In this document: in pieces, positions 49,606-60,695 of the stretch
How positions within the stretch are numbered: the stretch's first letter is position 1
Layout of the letters: each line of letters starts with the position of its first letter
NCBI RefSeq assembly: GCF_023343835.1
Contig: NC_064439.1
Location: 27,505,933-27,569,932, forward strand
DNA length: 64,000 nt
Origin: Lagopus muta
Lineage: Eukaryota; Chordata; Aves; Galliformes; Phasianidae
Reading direction: 5' to 3'
Program-made: the position numbers and the translations under genes
Notes under the pieces: model-generated
Databases searched by the model: none
Seen by the model: the letters and a program-made list of their open reading frames with translations, nothing else
Told to the model about the DNA's origin: nothing

Positions 49606-50025
49606 CACAGAATCAAAGAACAGCCCAAGCTGGGAAGGACTGAGCATGAGGATCTCTGAGTCCACCCCTTGGCTCTCCTGAGGACCACCCAAAAATCAGA
49701 TCATATGCCTGAGAGCATTTTTCAAATGCTCCTTAACTTCAGCAGGCTGGTATCATGACCACAGCCCTGAGAAGTCTGTTCATTGCCTGACCACCCCCTC
49801 CTGAAGAACCTTTTCCTGATATCCAGACTCACCCTTCCCATTGCAGCTCTATGCCATTCCCTTGCACTCTGTCTCTTACCAGAGAGGACAGCCCAGTGCT
49901 GTCTTTCCACTCCCTCTGAGAGCTTCAGCCTCCATGTGGCATCCCCTCAGTTCCTCTGCTCTGGGCTGAACATACTGCTGCTCATACACCTTTTCCTCTA
50001 GACCCTTCATCATCCTTGTAGCCCT
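49606..50025 (-). mobile_element. CR1 LINE 3' end, reverse orientation
   Basis: The forward strand starts with the reversed tail CACAGAATCAAAGAACAGCC and GCTGGGAAGGACTGAGCATG. It continues with reversed ORF2 C-terminal sequence (CCTGACCACCCCCTCCTGAA, CTTTTCCTGATATCCAG, GCCATTCCCTTGCACTCTG, GACCCTTCATCATCCTTGTA). The 3' region is of a different subfamily type from the copies at 30959 and 54753 and resembles the forward copy at 56740-56952. It has several indels and is 5'-truncated near 50025. Confidence 0.88.
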
Positions 50026-53000
50026 AAATAAACAAATGAAAGCTCTTTGTGGGTCAAGCTATTCTAAGGAAAAGTGAAAGAACAATCAACCAAATACATT
50101 TTTTTTTTTTTCCATTAAAAGACATTTTGGTGCAGTGTAGGATACCTATGGCTTCCCATATCTGTTTCAGTGATAAACTGGTTGAAGAGTTTAACATGAG
50201 CCACTTCATTATATTGCTATCTTTTTATAAGAATGATTTGGTTATAATTAATATAAGAAAATGTTACCCAAAAGTTAATTTAAGGACTGGAATATAGATG
50301 CTCATGGTTCCTATTCATTTACTCTTAAAGTTGAAATTCCTGCAATATTGAACTTATGAAACTTGTTCTTAAAGACTCCAATCCATACTAAAATTGAAAT
50401 AATCAATTCCCATATTTGGCACAAAATCTGGAACACCAGCCAAGTGTAAGAGCTTTTCTGAAATTGAGCTTGATTTCAATCATATGTGAGTGAACAATGT
50501 TGTAAGATGCTCTTAGTTCAAGACTGTTCCCAGTTCATAAGAAAAACATTTGCAATTTTATGAAGATATCTCATCATTATCTCTTCCAAAGCCTCATCAG
50601 CTCTAGAGAACAAATCTGTCTCAGCCAAACTGGTACTAAATGGAAGATGTTCATTTAGTCTAAGTTAATCTTTTTTCCTCCCAACATCAGGCATAAGGAC
50701 TTCTGTTTCCATGGTTATAAAGATATTTCCTTTGAACTTTTTCCAGGAAACTTTTATCTCTTCCACATGCACTGACACATTACCTTACGAAGAATGTATA
50801 CATTTCTGAAACCCTTTCTCCTTCACCACCAACTCCTTACCGGACATAACAGAAGAAATTTAATCCATTGTTAGAATCAAGTTTGACTTGCTAATTTAGG
50901 AATTTTAATATTTAGTGATGTATTACTATAAATTGACTGCAGAGTACTACAAGTGATAATTTAAAGCACTTTTTTCCCCCTTGAGGTTGTTATTCAGCAA
51001 AGCAAATTCCTTATTATTAGGTATTTTTATTCAGTATAGTTGAATGCTTTAAATAAAGTGTCATTCTGAAATTAAAATATGGTGTTTTTGTTTTTCTAAA
51101 TTGGAATGAATATCTATATATAGAACTGAGGAAAGACAGTTTCTGTTTTTGTTTTTTTTAAAATAAAGATAAAAAATTCTGGCAAGCTGACTTGCTAGTT
51201 CCCACCCCTGACCTTCCCCTTGAAAATGTTTATGACTATTATTTTCTTTTTCTATTTTGTTTGTTCTAATTATTACTGCATTAGTCTTCAGGATGGAATA
51301 ATTATCAGTATTTCTCCATAATCATCCCCTTTCAATTCACAAAAGCAGCTTTTCATTAAACAAAAAATATCAACACCTACTCTAAACTGATGTTGCCAAT
51401 AAAAATAAACAAATGAATACTGAGGTACTTTTTTGCTTTTTTTTTAAAAAGATATGGAAAGATATACAGTCAAGTCCATGGTTCAAATCAGTGCTCCTTA
51501 AAGTGTAGCTCTTTAAACATAAATGATTCCTAAGGCACTAAGAAGTGAGCCGCTCTTGTAGTACATGATGCTCAGATACCTTCCTCTTAATCCGAGCTAC
51601 AATGCTCCACATGCTGCTTGACATACAACTGTTTTTATTACTGCCTGAGTAGTTAACTAAAATGGCTGGAAACTGTCAATACTGGGAACTCTTCAGCACC
51701 AGATACCTCCAGTGGTATGAAAGTCATGCCAAAGTGGTGCCAATTGGGCTAACATCTGGTTTGTAAAGAGGGGGAGGCAACAAAGAGCCTTCTCTTAGCA
51801 ATAAGAGTTACCACTTCATTTGAAGAGAACAGAGCTTAGCCAGTAGCGTGCCTCTCCCTCACACAGCAAAAGGACAGAAGTTGCTTTAATTACTCTCACC
51901 ATAACTCTACAGAAGTCCATTTTGCTTGAGAAACTAACATCTGAACAAAATTGAATACCAGAATAAGTTCTCACAAAAGCAACAAAAGTTATTTCAAATG
52001 TTGTTTTCACTTGTGTGGGAAAACACAAACATATTCAACAGATAAATCTAGTGTATAAATCATTCCATTCAAGGATCATAAGATGACACAAAAGTCTGTG
52101 CAGAAGAGAACAGAGTTCCCATATGCTAATGTACAAAATTCTCACTACTCCACTTTTAAATGAGAAATCTCATTTATGTATGTTTTTGTAAAACTATACT
52201 AAATGATAGGTTTTCTGTCTGAAGTTGTTTCAGGACTGTATTACACCTCATGCTACCATAAAAGAGTGTTAGCAATCAATAATCTATTAGTAGAGCAATT
52301 ACTCTTCTATATGCAGTTAAAATATCGTTGATGCTTTTTATTTGCAATTGTCTATAAATAGTTGCCTAAATATTGGATGGACAACAAAGCAGACCAATCA
52401 TTTACTCAGTGAATGTGGGTGTTCTTAAACACGTCATTAACAGCTCAAGAAAGACGTATATGATAGTATGTCTCTTTCTGATGGGAAAATTAATTACAGG
52501 AAGGGAGGGTTAGCTGTTGTTTAAAGTTTATTTATTTATTCTTTTTTCTTGTTTGTTTACCTCTTTGAAAAAATAATAAAGCAATCACAATAAAGACTTA
52601 TTTAAAGATTTTTCTGAATTCACTCACTGCCTGATATCCCAAAATCTTACAACTATTGTTAACCATAGAGAGAATGTAAATCATAGGGACAGAGATTCAA
52701 GGTCATTCTCAATTCTATTGACTCAAAACTAATGAATAAGCATTTAGTCTAATTGTCTACTGACTCATCTATAACAGCAGCTACACAAACTTTGCTGAAG
52801 AAGTCCATCTATTTCTGTTAGTAATGATCTAGTAAAAGGTTTAGTAGGAGTTTCCCAGCTGTGTGTTAACTATGTACATCCCAGTTACATGGGGGAGTTA
52901 CGAAGCAGAGAACAGATAAGACAAATGAAATCTAGTGTGAGTACAGTGAGAGTGGAATCTTTAATGCTTCTTTATAGTGGTATTTCTTTTGCTTTTGCCC

Positions 53001-54752
53001 CAGTAGAATTCCAAAGAGGATCATAATTTGGCTCTAAATAGTCATTTAAAGCCAACTAAACCTTAAGACTGATCCTAACATATCTTTTATATCTATTTAT
53101 TAAAATGAAGGCAATGTTTATCAGAAAGTACCACTTCATTCCCAGATGGAGTAAGAGCTGCTCACTGCAGTTAGAGACATTCAGCAGGTAAGATGTGGCA
53201 CTGACACAGCTGCAGGCCCTGGCAATTTCACATGGCTCTGCTCTTCCTCCCTCTTCTATCTCAAAATCTAGGGGAAATACTGAATGCTTTCTCACCTGAC
53301 CTATCTGTTTCTGTGCTCCAGTCACAAGATTGTTGCTGCTTGATGTAGATTTGGCTATTATACTTTCAATAGGGTTATGAAGTCAAATTAATGCCTGTAT
53401 GTGAACAAATAGTTTGTTGTTATTATTTTACTAGGTATTTATATATAATTGTATGAAGACAGATGAAGATGAAACAGATGAATTAACTCATACGGGCAAG
53501 AGAGAACCATGGAAAATAAATTCATATTGTCTTAGGGTTCTTTCCTTTTTCTAAATATGGAAGCCTAACTAACTCAAACAGCACTGTAAGCAGAGCAGGT
53601 GAAGATGACATTAATATTTCAACACTAAGAGCCACTAGGATTATGAAATATTTCCACTTCAAAATCAACAGTGTTCCACAACTGTTTTGCCTGGAAAAGC
53701 ACTAGATAAAAATCATCTCTAAGAGCATACATTTCTGAGACACACATCTCTTCCTTTCCTTTTTTTATAACAGAGGAAGCATTGGTTTATGACAAATTTG
53801 TGCAGCTAAGTTACATAAACAGACTCTGATACTGTTAGATTTGTCCCCAAAGCAAAGTCTGTAATTTTCACTCCTTGTTAAAACCACTCCAAATATTTAA
53901 CATTCTTGTGACAATTGATTATCTTGCTATAGTTTCCAGCTCCTCCTTCAGGAAACACTTTCACTGTGATTTCACCGTGGGAAAAAAGCAGAAGAAAAGT
54001 TCTGCTCCTGTACATTTTCAAGTTGTAAATTGGTCCTAAATAGGATCTACTGTAATGGTTGCATTTGAAAAGAATCTTTTCTCCTGCTTTGAAAATTGAT
54101 GAATTATCTATGATCCACAAGGGAAAAATGCACTAATCTATAGAAAACAAGGCTCAAGGAATAAATAGGGAGCGTTTCTAAAAACTTTCCTGGATGTAAA
54201 CAATAATAACTTCCTTCATTAAGAGTATGCTGACTACTAAATTTTATTTATTTAGATTTTAAAAATTTTCCTTCTATCTCACCTACATTCAACTACTTTT
54301 TGTATCCCGTACTTGCAGTAAATTGTCTCTTATTTTATCGGCTATTTCTTTAGAAATCATATGACAATAAAATTTGATTTAGAAACATTTTCAATAGGCT
54401 CTAGATGTTATCCAGAGGTACGTCATGTATTTAATAGATAACAGTAGATTACAGTAAATTTATGTATTTTAGACACAATTCCATAAGCTTATTTGTGTAG
54501 TGTTTCTTTTTTTAGAAAGCAGTTTTTGTTAAACAGTTTTCACTAGCTTCTGAATTCTATAATGAAAAAATTAAATCCATGTTTTCCATATAATTAAAGC
54601 AAACGGCTGATACTGTCATAGTGTTCATCAGCACCAGTAATCCTGAAACTCAGTACTGAAGAGAAAAAATGCCTCCTTATGGCATCAAGTGAAGATGTCT
54701 CTTGTGTGCTCAATTCAGTTATGTCTCGTATGCAGTCAGTGAGAGAATTAGA
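50026..54752. other. Unique AT-rich sequence, no gene seen
   Basis: No transposon is recognised. An 80-codon reverse frame at 53878-54120 is protein-like but lacks a matching donor site. An 89-codon reverse frame at 53056-53325 has a donor-like GGTCAGGTGAGA but no convincing acceptor. A T12 run lies near 50100. Confidence 0.45.
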
Positions 54753-54824
54753 TCACAGAATCATAGGGGTTGGAAGGGACTTCCAGAGATCATCAAGTCC
54801 AACCCCCCTGCCAAAGCAGGTTCC

Positions 54825-55055
54825 CTACAGTAGGTCGCACAGGTAGGCATCCAGGCAGGTCTTGAACATCTCCAGAGAAGGAGATTCCACAGCCTCCCTG
54901 GGCAGCCTGTTCCAGTGCTCCGTCACCCTCACTGTAAAGAAGTTCTTGCGCGCATTTGTGCGGAACTTCCTGTGCTGCAGTTTCTGGTCGTTTCCCCTTG
55001 TCCTGTCTCCACACACTGCTGAAAAGAATCTGGCCTCATCACTCTGCCCCCCCAC
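54825..55055 (-). pseudogene. CR1 ORF2 C-terminal end fragment
   Basis: This reverse-strand frame encodes the end of CR1 ORF2: GGQSDEARFFSAVCGDRTRG, then KNFFTVRVTEHWNRLPREAV and ESPSLEMFKTCLDAYLCDLL. It is out of frame with the fragment at 55141-55524 because of single-base length changes between them, one of them in a G-run near 55050. The C-terminal motifs of the family (TVRVTEHWNRLP and ESPSLE) are intact. Confidence 0.9.
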
Positions 55056-55140
55056 ACCTTAGATATTTATAGACTGGATCAGGTCCCCTCTCAGTCTTCT
55101 TTTCTCAAGGCTAAACAGACCCAGTTCACTCAGCCTTTCT

Positions 55141-55524
55141 TCAATAGGGGAGATGCTCCAGGCCTTTCACCATCTTTGTGGCCCTCCGCTGGATTCTTTC
55201 CAAGAGATCCCTGACTTTTTTGCACTGGGAAGCCCAGAACTGGACACAGTATTCCAGATGAGGCCTTACCAGGGCACAGTAGAGGGGGAGGATCATCTCC
55301 CTCGACCTGCTGGCCACGCTCTTTTTAATGCACTCCAGAATGCCACTGGCATTTTTGGCCACAAGGGCACACTGCTGGCTCATGGCCAACCTGTCGTCCA
55401 CCAGGACACCGAGGTCCCTCTCCACAGAGCTCCTCTCCAGCAGGTCATCCCCCAACCTGTACCGTCGCATGCAATTATTCCTCCCTAGATGCAAGACTCT
55501 ACACTTGCTTTTGTTAAACATCAT
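55141..55524 (-). pseudogene. CR1 ORF2 fragment after the RT active site, 127 codons
   Basis: This reverse-strand frame starts at [17 protein letters not shown] and includes [36 protein letters not shown] and [18 protein letters not shown]. It ends at GLEHLPY, where a one-base change (near 55143) shifts the frame. This is the thumb and connection portion of the CR1 protein, with the RT catalytic motifs already missing upstream. It is a dead fragment, notable only for good preservation. Confidence 0.92.
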
Positions 55525-55597
55525 CTGGTTCCTTACTGCCCAGCTCCCCAGCCTGTCCAGGTCTAATTGAATGGCAGCACAGCCTTAAACCCTTTAA

Positions 55598-55850
55598 GTT
55601 AAAGGTTACTGTTTTGGGCTAGTATTTAGGGTTAAGAGTTACCATATTAGATTAGGATGAAAGGCTTCCCTTTTGTGATGAGTTAATGGTTCCCATTTTA
55701 GATTAGAGTCAAGGATTCCCACATGGGGTTATAGTTAAAGGCTACCCTTTTGTGTTAGTATTAAGGGTTGCCCTTTTTTGATTAGGGCTAAGGCTTTCCA
55801 CATTGCGTTAACAGTAAATGGTTACAGGCTGCCCATTTGGTGAGGGTTAC
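55598..55850. repeat. Degenerate minisatellite, period about 26 bp
   Basis: Successive units of 26, 26, 26, 26, 27 and 27 bases can be laid out from 55658, 55684, 55710, 55736, 55762 and 55789, with less regular units on either side. Each unit has an A/G-rich start (TAAAGG or TAAGGG), a TTCCC or TACCC box, a T-rich middle and a closing GNNTTAG-type segment. Several units contain telomere-like pieces (TTTAGGGTTAAG at 55625-55636, ATTAGGGCTAAGG at 55781-55793). Units differ from one another by many substitutions, so the array is old. It begins directly at the broken 5' end of the CR1 copy at 54753-55585. I recognise no named family. Confidence 0.85.
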
Positions 55851-56739
55851 ATATTACCTGTATAATTTAGAGATAAGATTTCAGGTTTATGCATTTGGAT
55901 TAGTGATATGAGTCTTTGATAGATGTCTTTGAAGACCTCTGAAAGTCCTTTACAACTAAGGCATTTACTTCCTCCTGTGTTAAGTTCAGAATTTCAGACA
56001 ATTTGCTAGCCCACGTTTGCCTGCTGGCACATAAAGAATTTCAAGCACCAATAGGAAAGTCAGTCAATAGTCTCCAGATAGTCATTATTCCACTGATTAG
56101 AGTACTACATGATAAGATGCCCTTTCTAGCTTTCACTTAGTTGTAAGGTAATTAAGCGCATGCTGCCCACACCTCAAGCACCCTAAAAATACCCTCTGCT
56201 GAAGCTAGGCCAACAAGCAGCCAGCATCAGGGAGTATTAGGGCCAGAACCCACTTCCCTGTGGAAGGAAACAGGAGCAAGAGCAACAACAACAAAAAAAT
56301 TGTCAGCAGGAAATCGAGAATCCCAAACATATCTTTCACACAATATTAATTGAAATTATTCTGATGTCAGCAGCATCTTTCTCCTCTTGCCTTTTGACCC
56401 CTAAAGTATGGTTCTGCTATTCTGTATGCCTGTCTTGACACCGTATTCCACATTCTGGCAGATACCCATTTTCATGAGAAAAAGTTAAACATGATGCTGA
56501 AGTCATTTGTCCTGATTTGTCAGAACTAGTTTGTCATTCAAGTCAGTATTCCATTTATGGAACCACAAGGCAAGAACTTCTAAAACTTTCTGCCTCTGCA
56601 AATCAATCCAAGGTTCATCTATCTCTATCCATCTACTTTAAATGTAACACAACCATTCCCTCAGGATCCCCAAAAGGACAGAAGCTTCTTACTTGGACTA
56701 AGGTGAGAAAAAAAACAGGGGGAATTAATTGCCTCAAAC
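55851..56739. other. Unique sequence, no gene seen
   Basis: Nothing recognised. A 136-codon forward frame (56517-56927) runs from unique sequence into the CR1 copy downstream and is a chance frame. There is a splice-like pair around 56658-56700, without further support. Confidence 0.5.
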
Positions 56740-56952
56740 CTGAGGGGAGACTCAGGAAAAGGGAGTGGGGGAACCAGAACAGGCTCCCAAAGAAAGTGGT
56801 CAAGATCCCAAGCTGCTGGAGTTCAAGAAGTGTCTGGACAACACCCTCAAACAGTTTGAGTTTTGGGCAGTCTAGTGTGAAGCCAGGAGTTGGACTTAAT
56901 GATCCTCATGGTTCCCCTTCCAGCTAGCGATAGTCTGTGATTCTATGATTTA
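56740..56952 (+). mobile_element. CR1 LINE 3' end, forward orientation
   Basis: The forward CR1 tail is recognisable from GAACCAGAACAGGCTCCCAA. It continues through GTTCAAGAAGTGTCTGGACA, TTTTGGGCAGTCTAGTGTGA and AGCCAGGAGTTGGACTTAAT to the terminal TGTGATTCTATGATT. The 3' region belongs to the same subfamily type as the reverse copy at 49606-50025. Only the last 200 bases or so are present. Confidence 0.9.
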
Positions 56953-58552
56953 CATTAGTGAGAGGAAAGATTACTGTTTCCAATTTCTGACAATGATCTC
57001 ATCTAGCCTTCACAATCCTTTCAGACTATAAGATTAGCAGGAAAAAAGGATCACCATCTTCTTCTTAATGATCGATTGCAACACAAAAATGTACACTTTC
57101 CAAGAGATTTAATCATTTAAATCTCAATCAGAACATGCTGTATGTATTCATCTCCCTATAAAAGCATTAAAAAAATTAAATGCATCAGTAATTAAAACTG
57201 TTCACCTAGGGAATTTTCATACCAAACAGTATGATGTGAAGAGACTTGAAAGACCTAAAGGATTAACATCCTGAATTTGTTTTATGCTTAGAACTCTTCT
57301 TGGTATTTAAGTAGGATTTAGGGAGACTCAACCACACAATATTTGATTATTTATACTATATATCCATACTCTAAAGATAATAGAAAAAGCAATGTAATTT
57401 TTAGAACTCACCCCCCAAAAATGATCAGAGAGAATACGCACTCTGTGTCAATTTTTAGAGCTTTTGAAACATCAAGAATAAATGAGGTTCTTATTTAATA
57501 GCTGTATATTAAAAAAACCTAAATTAAAAAGTGATTTATTTTAACTAGGTTTATTTTAGCAGAAGCAAAACTGCTGTTTTATCTCATGATAATTACAGTT
57601 CTAATGCTTCCTGAATAGATCTTGACTTTCAAAAAATCTCTTTACTAAAGCAGTTAAAATACAATCCTAAAAATAGTAATTCAATGGATACTTCTGAATT
57701 TTAAATCTTTTTGATTCCTTCTCAAGGCAGTTAACATGCAGGAGAACTCTCCTCTCTGGGGAGAAGATGTACAATGAAGCTGCTCTAAGAAATCTTTTAC
57801 CTGGATGGAATGTTAATCATCTGCTGCATCTAATGAAAAGAGATGATACAGCTATTTCTCATTATTTAAAGTCAGAAAAAAGGCTTGAATTAATACTTCC
57901 CTGAACATTCTCATCTCAAAACATCTTCTGCCTTTTTTAGTAGGATCTTTAATATTTAGCATAAGGCACGAATCATCTTCAAAGACATCATTAGCAAAAT
58001 ATTTCCCCAGGTCGAAAATTTCTGTTCTCTCTGCATGTGTCTGTAGAACACAGATTCTACAACTCTCCCTGTATCTTCAGATGGGAGCAGAGAGGTTTAG
58101 ATTGTGATGAACGCACAGTGTCCTGGACTATGTGTTGTGTCTCAGGATGGGTACTTCACCACAGTTTTTCTGAGTTCTTGGATGAGCTTCTAATATGTCA
58201 ACACAACAACAACTCCAGCAGTTTAATGAGTGGATAAACTGTTTCTGTACTAGAGACCATATTTATTCAGCTAACCTTGCTGTTTGGGCTTTGTGAGGCG
58301 GGTTTCTTCTTCAGGCAATATATCAGGCCTCATGTACTGGGTCTAAATTCTACAAGGATCTACAGTTTCAACAGACTGAATATAATGAATTGAAGATATT
58401 TGATTCTCAATTTGGTAAGAAAAGAACCACTTACCGACCAGTTGACTGATTTTTTTGTTTAATTTTTTTATTATTATTATTAGGCAAACATTAAGATTTT
58501 TTAATTGGTTTATCTGTTTTACCAACATGATAAATACGTAGTGAAGTTCCAG
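56953..58552. other. Unique AT-rich sequence, no gene seen
   Basis: No transposon, exon or RNA gene is recognised. A TTA repeat patch lies near 58468-58482. Confidence 0.5.
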
Positions 58553-58830
58553 TCAGAGAATCAAAACAATCATTAAGGTTGGAAAAGACTTCTAAGATCA
58601 TCTAGTCCAACTATCAGTCCATCACCACTATGCCCACTAAACTATATCCTAAGCACATCAACAAGGTTCTTGAATACCTCCAGAAATAGTGGCTCCACTA
58701 CTTTCCCAGGCAATCCGTTCCAATGCTTGATCACTCTTCCAGAAAATAAATTTTTTCTAACTTCCAAGCTGAATCTCCCCTGGTGCAACTTGAAGCCATT
58801 ACCTCGCATCCTATCAGCCTTTTATCACAA
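58553..58830 (-). mobile_element. CR1 LINE 3' end, reverse orientation
   Basis: The forward strand shows the reversed tail (CAGAGAATCAAAACAATCAT, then TAAGGTTGGAAAAGACTTCT and AAGATCATCTAGTCCAAC). Next come TGCCCACTAAACTATATCCT and a reversed ORF2 end (CCAGGCAATCCGTTCCAATG to ATCCTATCAGC). The 3' region is yet another subfamily type, with GGTTGGAAAAGACTT in place of GGTTGGAAGGGACCT. It overlaps in element coordinates with the copy at 59340-60695, so the two are separate insertions. Confidence 0.9.
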
Positions 58831-59339
58831 CCACATGCTCCATTTACAACATATCTTTAAATGTGTTTTTTGGTTCTTTTCCAGTCTACATGTCTTGATT
58901 TTACAATTATACTGGTGCTTTATATAGATCTCATTTAGTTCTTGATGGACTACAGACATCCTGCTAGCTAGCCTATTATCCAGCTTCTTATCAGTTGCTC
59001 TCAAAACCATTATTTCAGTGGCACAAATAGAAGTTAGGTCAACTCTTTCCCTACCTGCACTGTTTAAATCCACCCTTTCTAAAACAACTTTTTCCAAGTA
59101 ATAGAGGAACCTTTTCTAATTAAAGAAAATAAAATACATTGGGAAGATCACACTGGAAAAGATAAATGAATCAAAAGGTAATATAACAATATCTGAAGCA
59201 TGTAGAATTGTAACATTCCTTATGTAAGTGCAATGCCTGCATAAAATGGCATTCTAAAACAAGCAAAACTCCTAACCAAACACAACAAAATTCTTTTTTT
59301 TTTTTCCTTCAGAATTTCTGCTATTATTTACTTACCATC
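58831..59339. other. Sequence between two CR1 copies
   Basis: About 500 bases of AT-rich sequence separate two reverse CR1 copies. A T12 run lies near 59294-59305. No feature is recognised. Confidence 0.5.
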
Positions 59340-60695
59340 TTTCCTGTAAAGAGCTTACAACCAATCTAAATCTCTCCTCTTTTAAAACCATTTTCCCTTG
59401 TCCTATCACAACTGCTAAAGAGCCTGTCCTCTTCTTTTTGTAGCCTGCCTTTGATTATCTAAGAAGGCTATCAGGTATTCCCACAACCTTCTCTTCTGAA
59501 GGTGAAGACTGAACAGCCCCAGCTGTCTCTGCTTGTCCCTGTACAGGTGTTTCATCCCTTGGATCATTTCTGTGGCACTCCTATGGGTGCGCTCCAACAG
59601 GTCTACATCTCTCCTGTATTGAGGACTCCCCATCTAGACACAGTACTGCAGGTGAGGTCTAACCTGCATAGAGCAGAGCAGCAGGATCACTCCTTTGACC
59701 TGCTGACCACACTTCTTTTGATGCAGCCTAAGTTGACTTTCTGGCTGAGGGCACATATCTGGCTCATGTCCAGCTTGTCATCTATCAGTACCCCCAAGTC
59801 ATCTTCAGAAGGGCTGTTCTCCATTCTTACATCCCCTAGTTTATACTGATAGCAGATTCTGCTATTACCCAGGTGCCCTTGGATTTATTGAACCTCCTGA
59901 GGATCACCTGGGCCCACTGTTAAAGCCTGTTCAGGTCTCTCTGAATGGCATCCCATCCCTTGGGCATGCTGACCACACCACACAACTTGCTGTCATTCAC
60001 AAACTTGCTGAGATTGCACTCAATCCCACTGTCATTACCACTAATGAAGATACCAAAGCACCAGTCATCCTACTTTTTCCTGAGGGACACCAGTTGTCAC
60101 TGATTTCCACTCACAATGAGCCTTTGAAAAATCATTCTCTGGGTATGATCTTGTAACCAGTCCCTTGTCTATCAAACAGTCAACAATTTGGAGAGAGGGA
60201 TGATGTGGGTGACCATGTCAAAGGCCTTACTGGAGTCCAGATAGATGAAACCAGTTGTTCTTTCCTTATCTATCAGTCATGCCATCATTAAAAGGGACAA
60301 GGATGGTCATGCAGAGCATCCCTTGATGAAGCCATGCTGATCATCTCACATCACCTCCCACTCTTCCATGTGCCTTAGCATGGCTTCCAGGAGGATTTGC
60401 TCCATGATCTTCTCCAACAATTAGAGCTGAGACTAACAGTTCAGTAGTTTCCTGGCTGTCCTTTCTACCATTCTTAAAAATGGGTGTAGGATCACCTTTT
60501 TTTCCAGCCACCAGAAAATTCACCTGTCATGAGTTTTCAAATACTATCAAGAGTGGCTTGGTGACTACATCAGCCAATTCCCTCAGAACTCCAGGATGCA
60601 TCTCATCGAGACCCATAGACTTAGGAATCCTCAGGTGGTCACAAACTGATCCTCACTGCCAGCTGGAAGGGCATAATCCTACAGTTCTCCCCTTC
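59340..60695 (-). mobile_element. CR1 LINE ORF2 body without its 3' tail, reverse
   Basis: About 1.35 kb of reversed ORF2 runs from the C-terminal region (CTTGTCCTATCACAACTGC at 59398) back to the start of the RT domain. On the reverse strand, the block at 59415-59633 reads RRDVDLLERTHRSATEMIQG and LGLFSLHLQKRRLWEYLIAF. The KFADD-like region appears as reversed CACAACTTGCTGTCATTCAC with CAAACTTGCTGAGATTG (59980-60020). The RT N-terminal block VTPIFKKGRKEDP appears as TPIFKNGRKDSQ (60440-60490). Stops and indels are frequent. The 3' untranslated region expected before 59340 is not seen, so this copy lacks both ends. Confidence 0.88.

Larger units (their letters stand above)
54753..55585 (-). 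mobile_element. CR1 LINE, youngest copy of the window, reverse
   Basis: The reversed 3' tail TCACAGAATCATAGGGGTTG starts the copy, followed by GGAAGGGACTTCCAGAGATC and CCCCCCTGCCAAAGCAGG. The reversed ORF2 C-terminal half then runs to about 55585. Two long conserved frames remain on the reverse strand (55141-55524 and 54825-55055). Few substitutions from the CR1 pattern are visible and only a few single-base indels separate the frames, so this is the best-preserved copy here. Its 5' truncation point coincides with the start of the 26-bp minisatellite. Confidence 0.95.

Noticed and set aside
53878..54120. 80-codon reverse frame with protein-like composition (GEITVKVFPEGGAGNYSKII)
   Set aside because: A possible acceptor precedes it, but no good donor follows and no family is recognisable. 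Frames of this length are expected by chance in this window.
55153..55570. Forward frames of 111 and 80 codons
   Set aside because: They are antisense shadows of the reverse-strand CR1 ORF2 fragment.
56517..56927. 136-codon forward frame
   Set aside because: It crosses from unique sequence into a CR1 3' untranslated region, so it cannot be a conserved protein.
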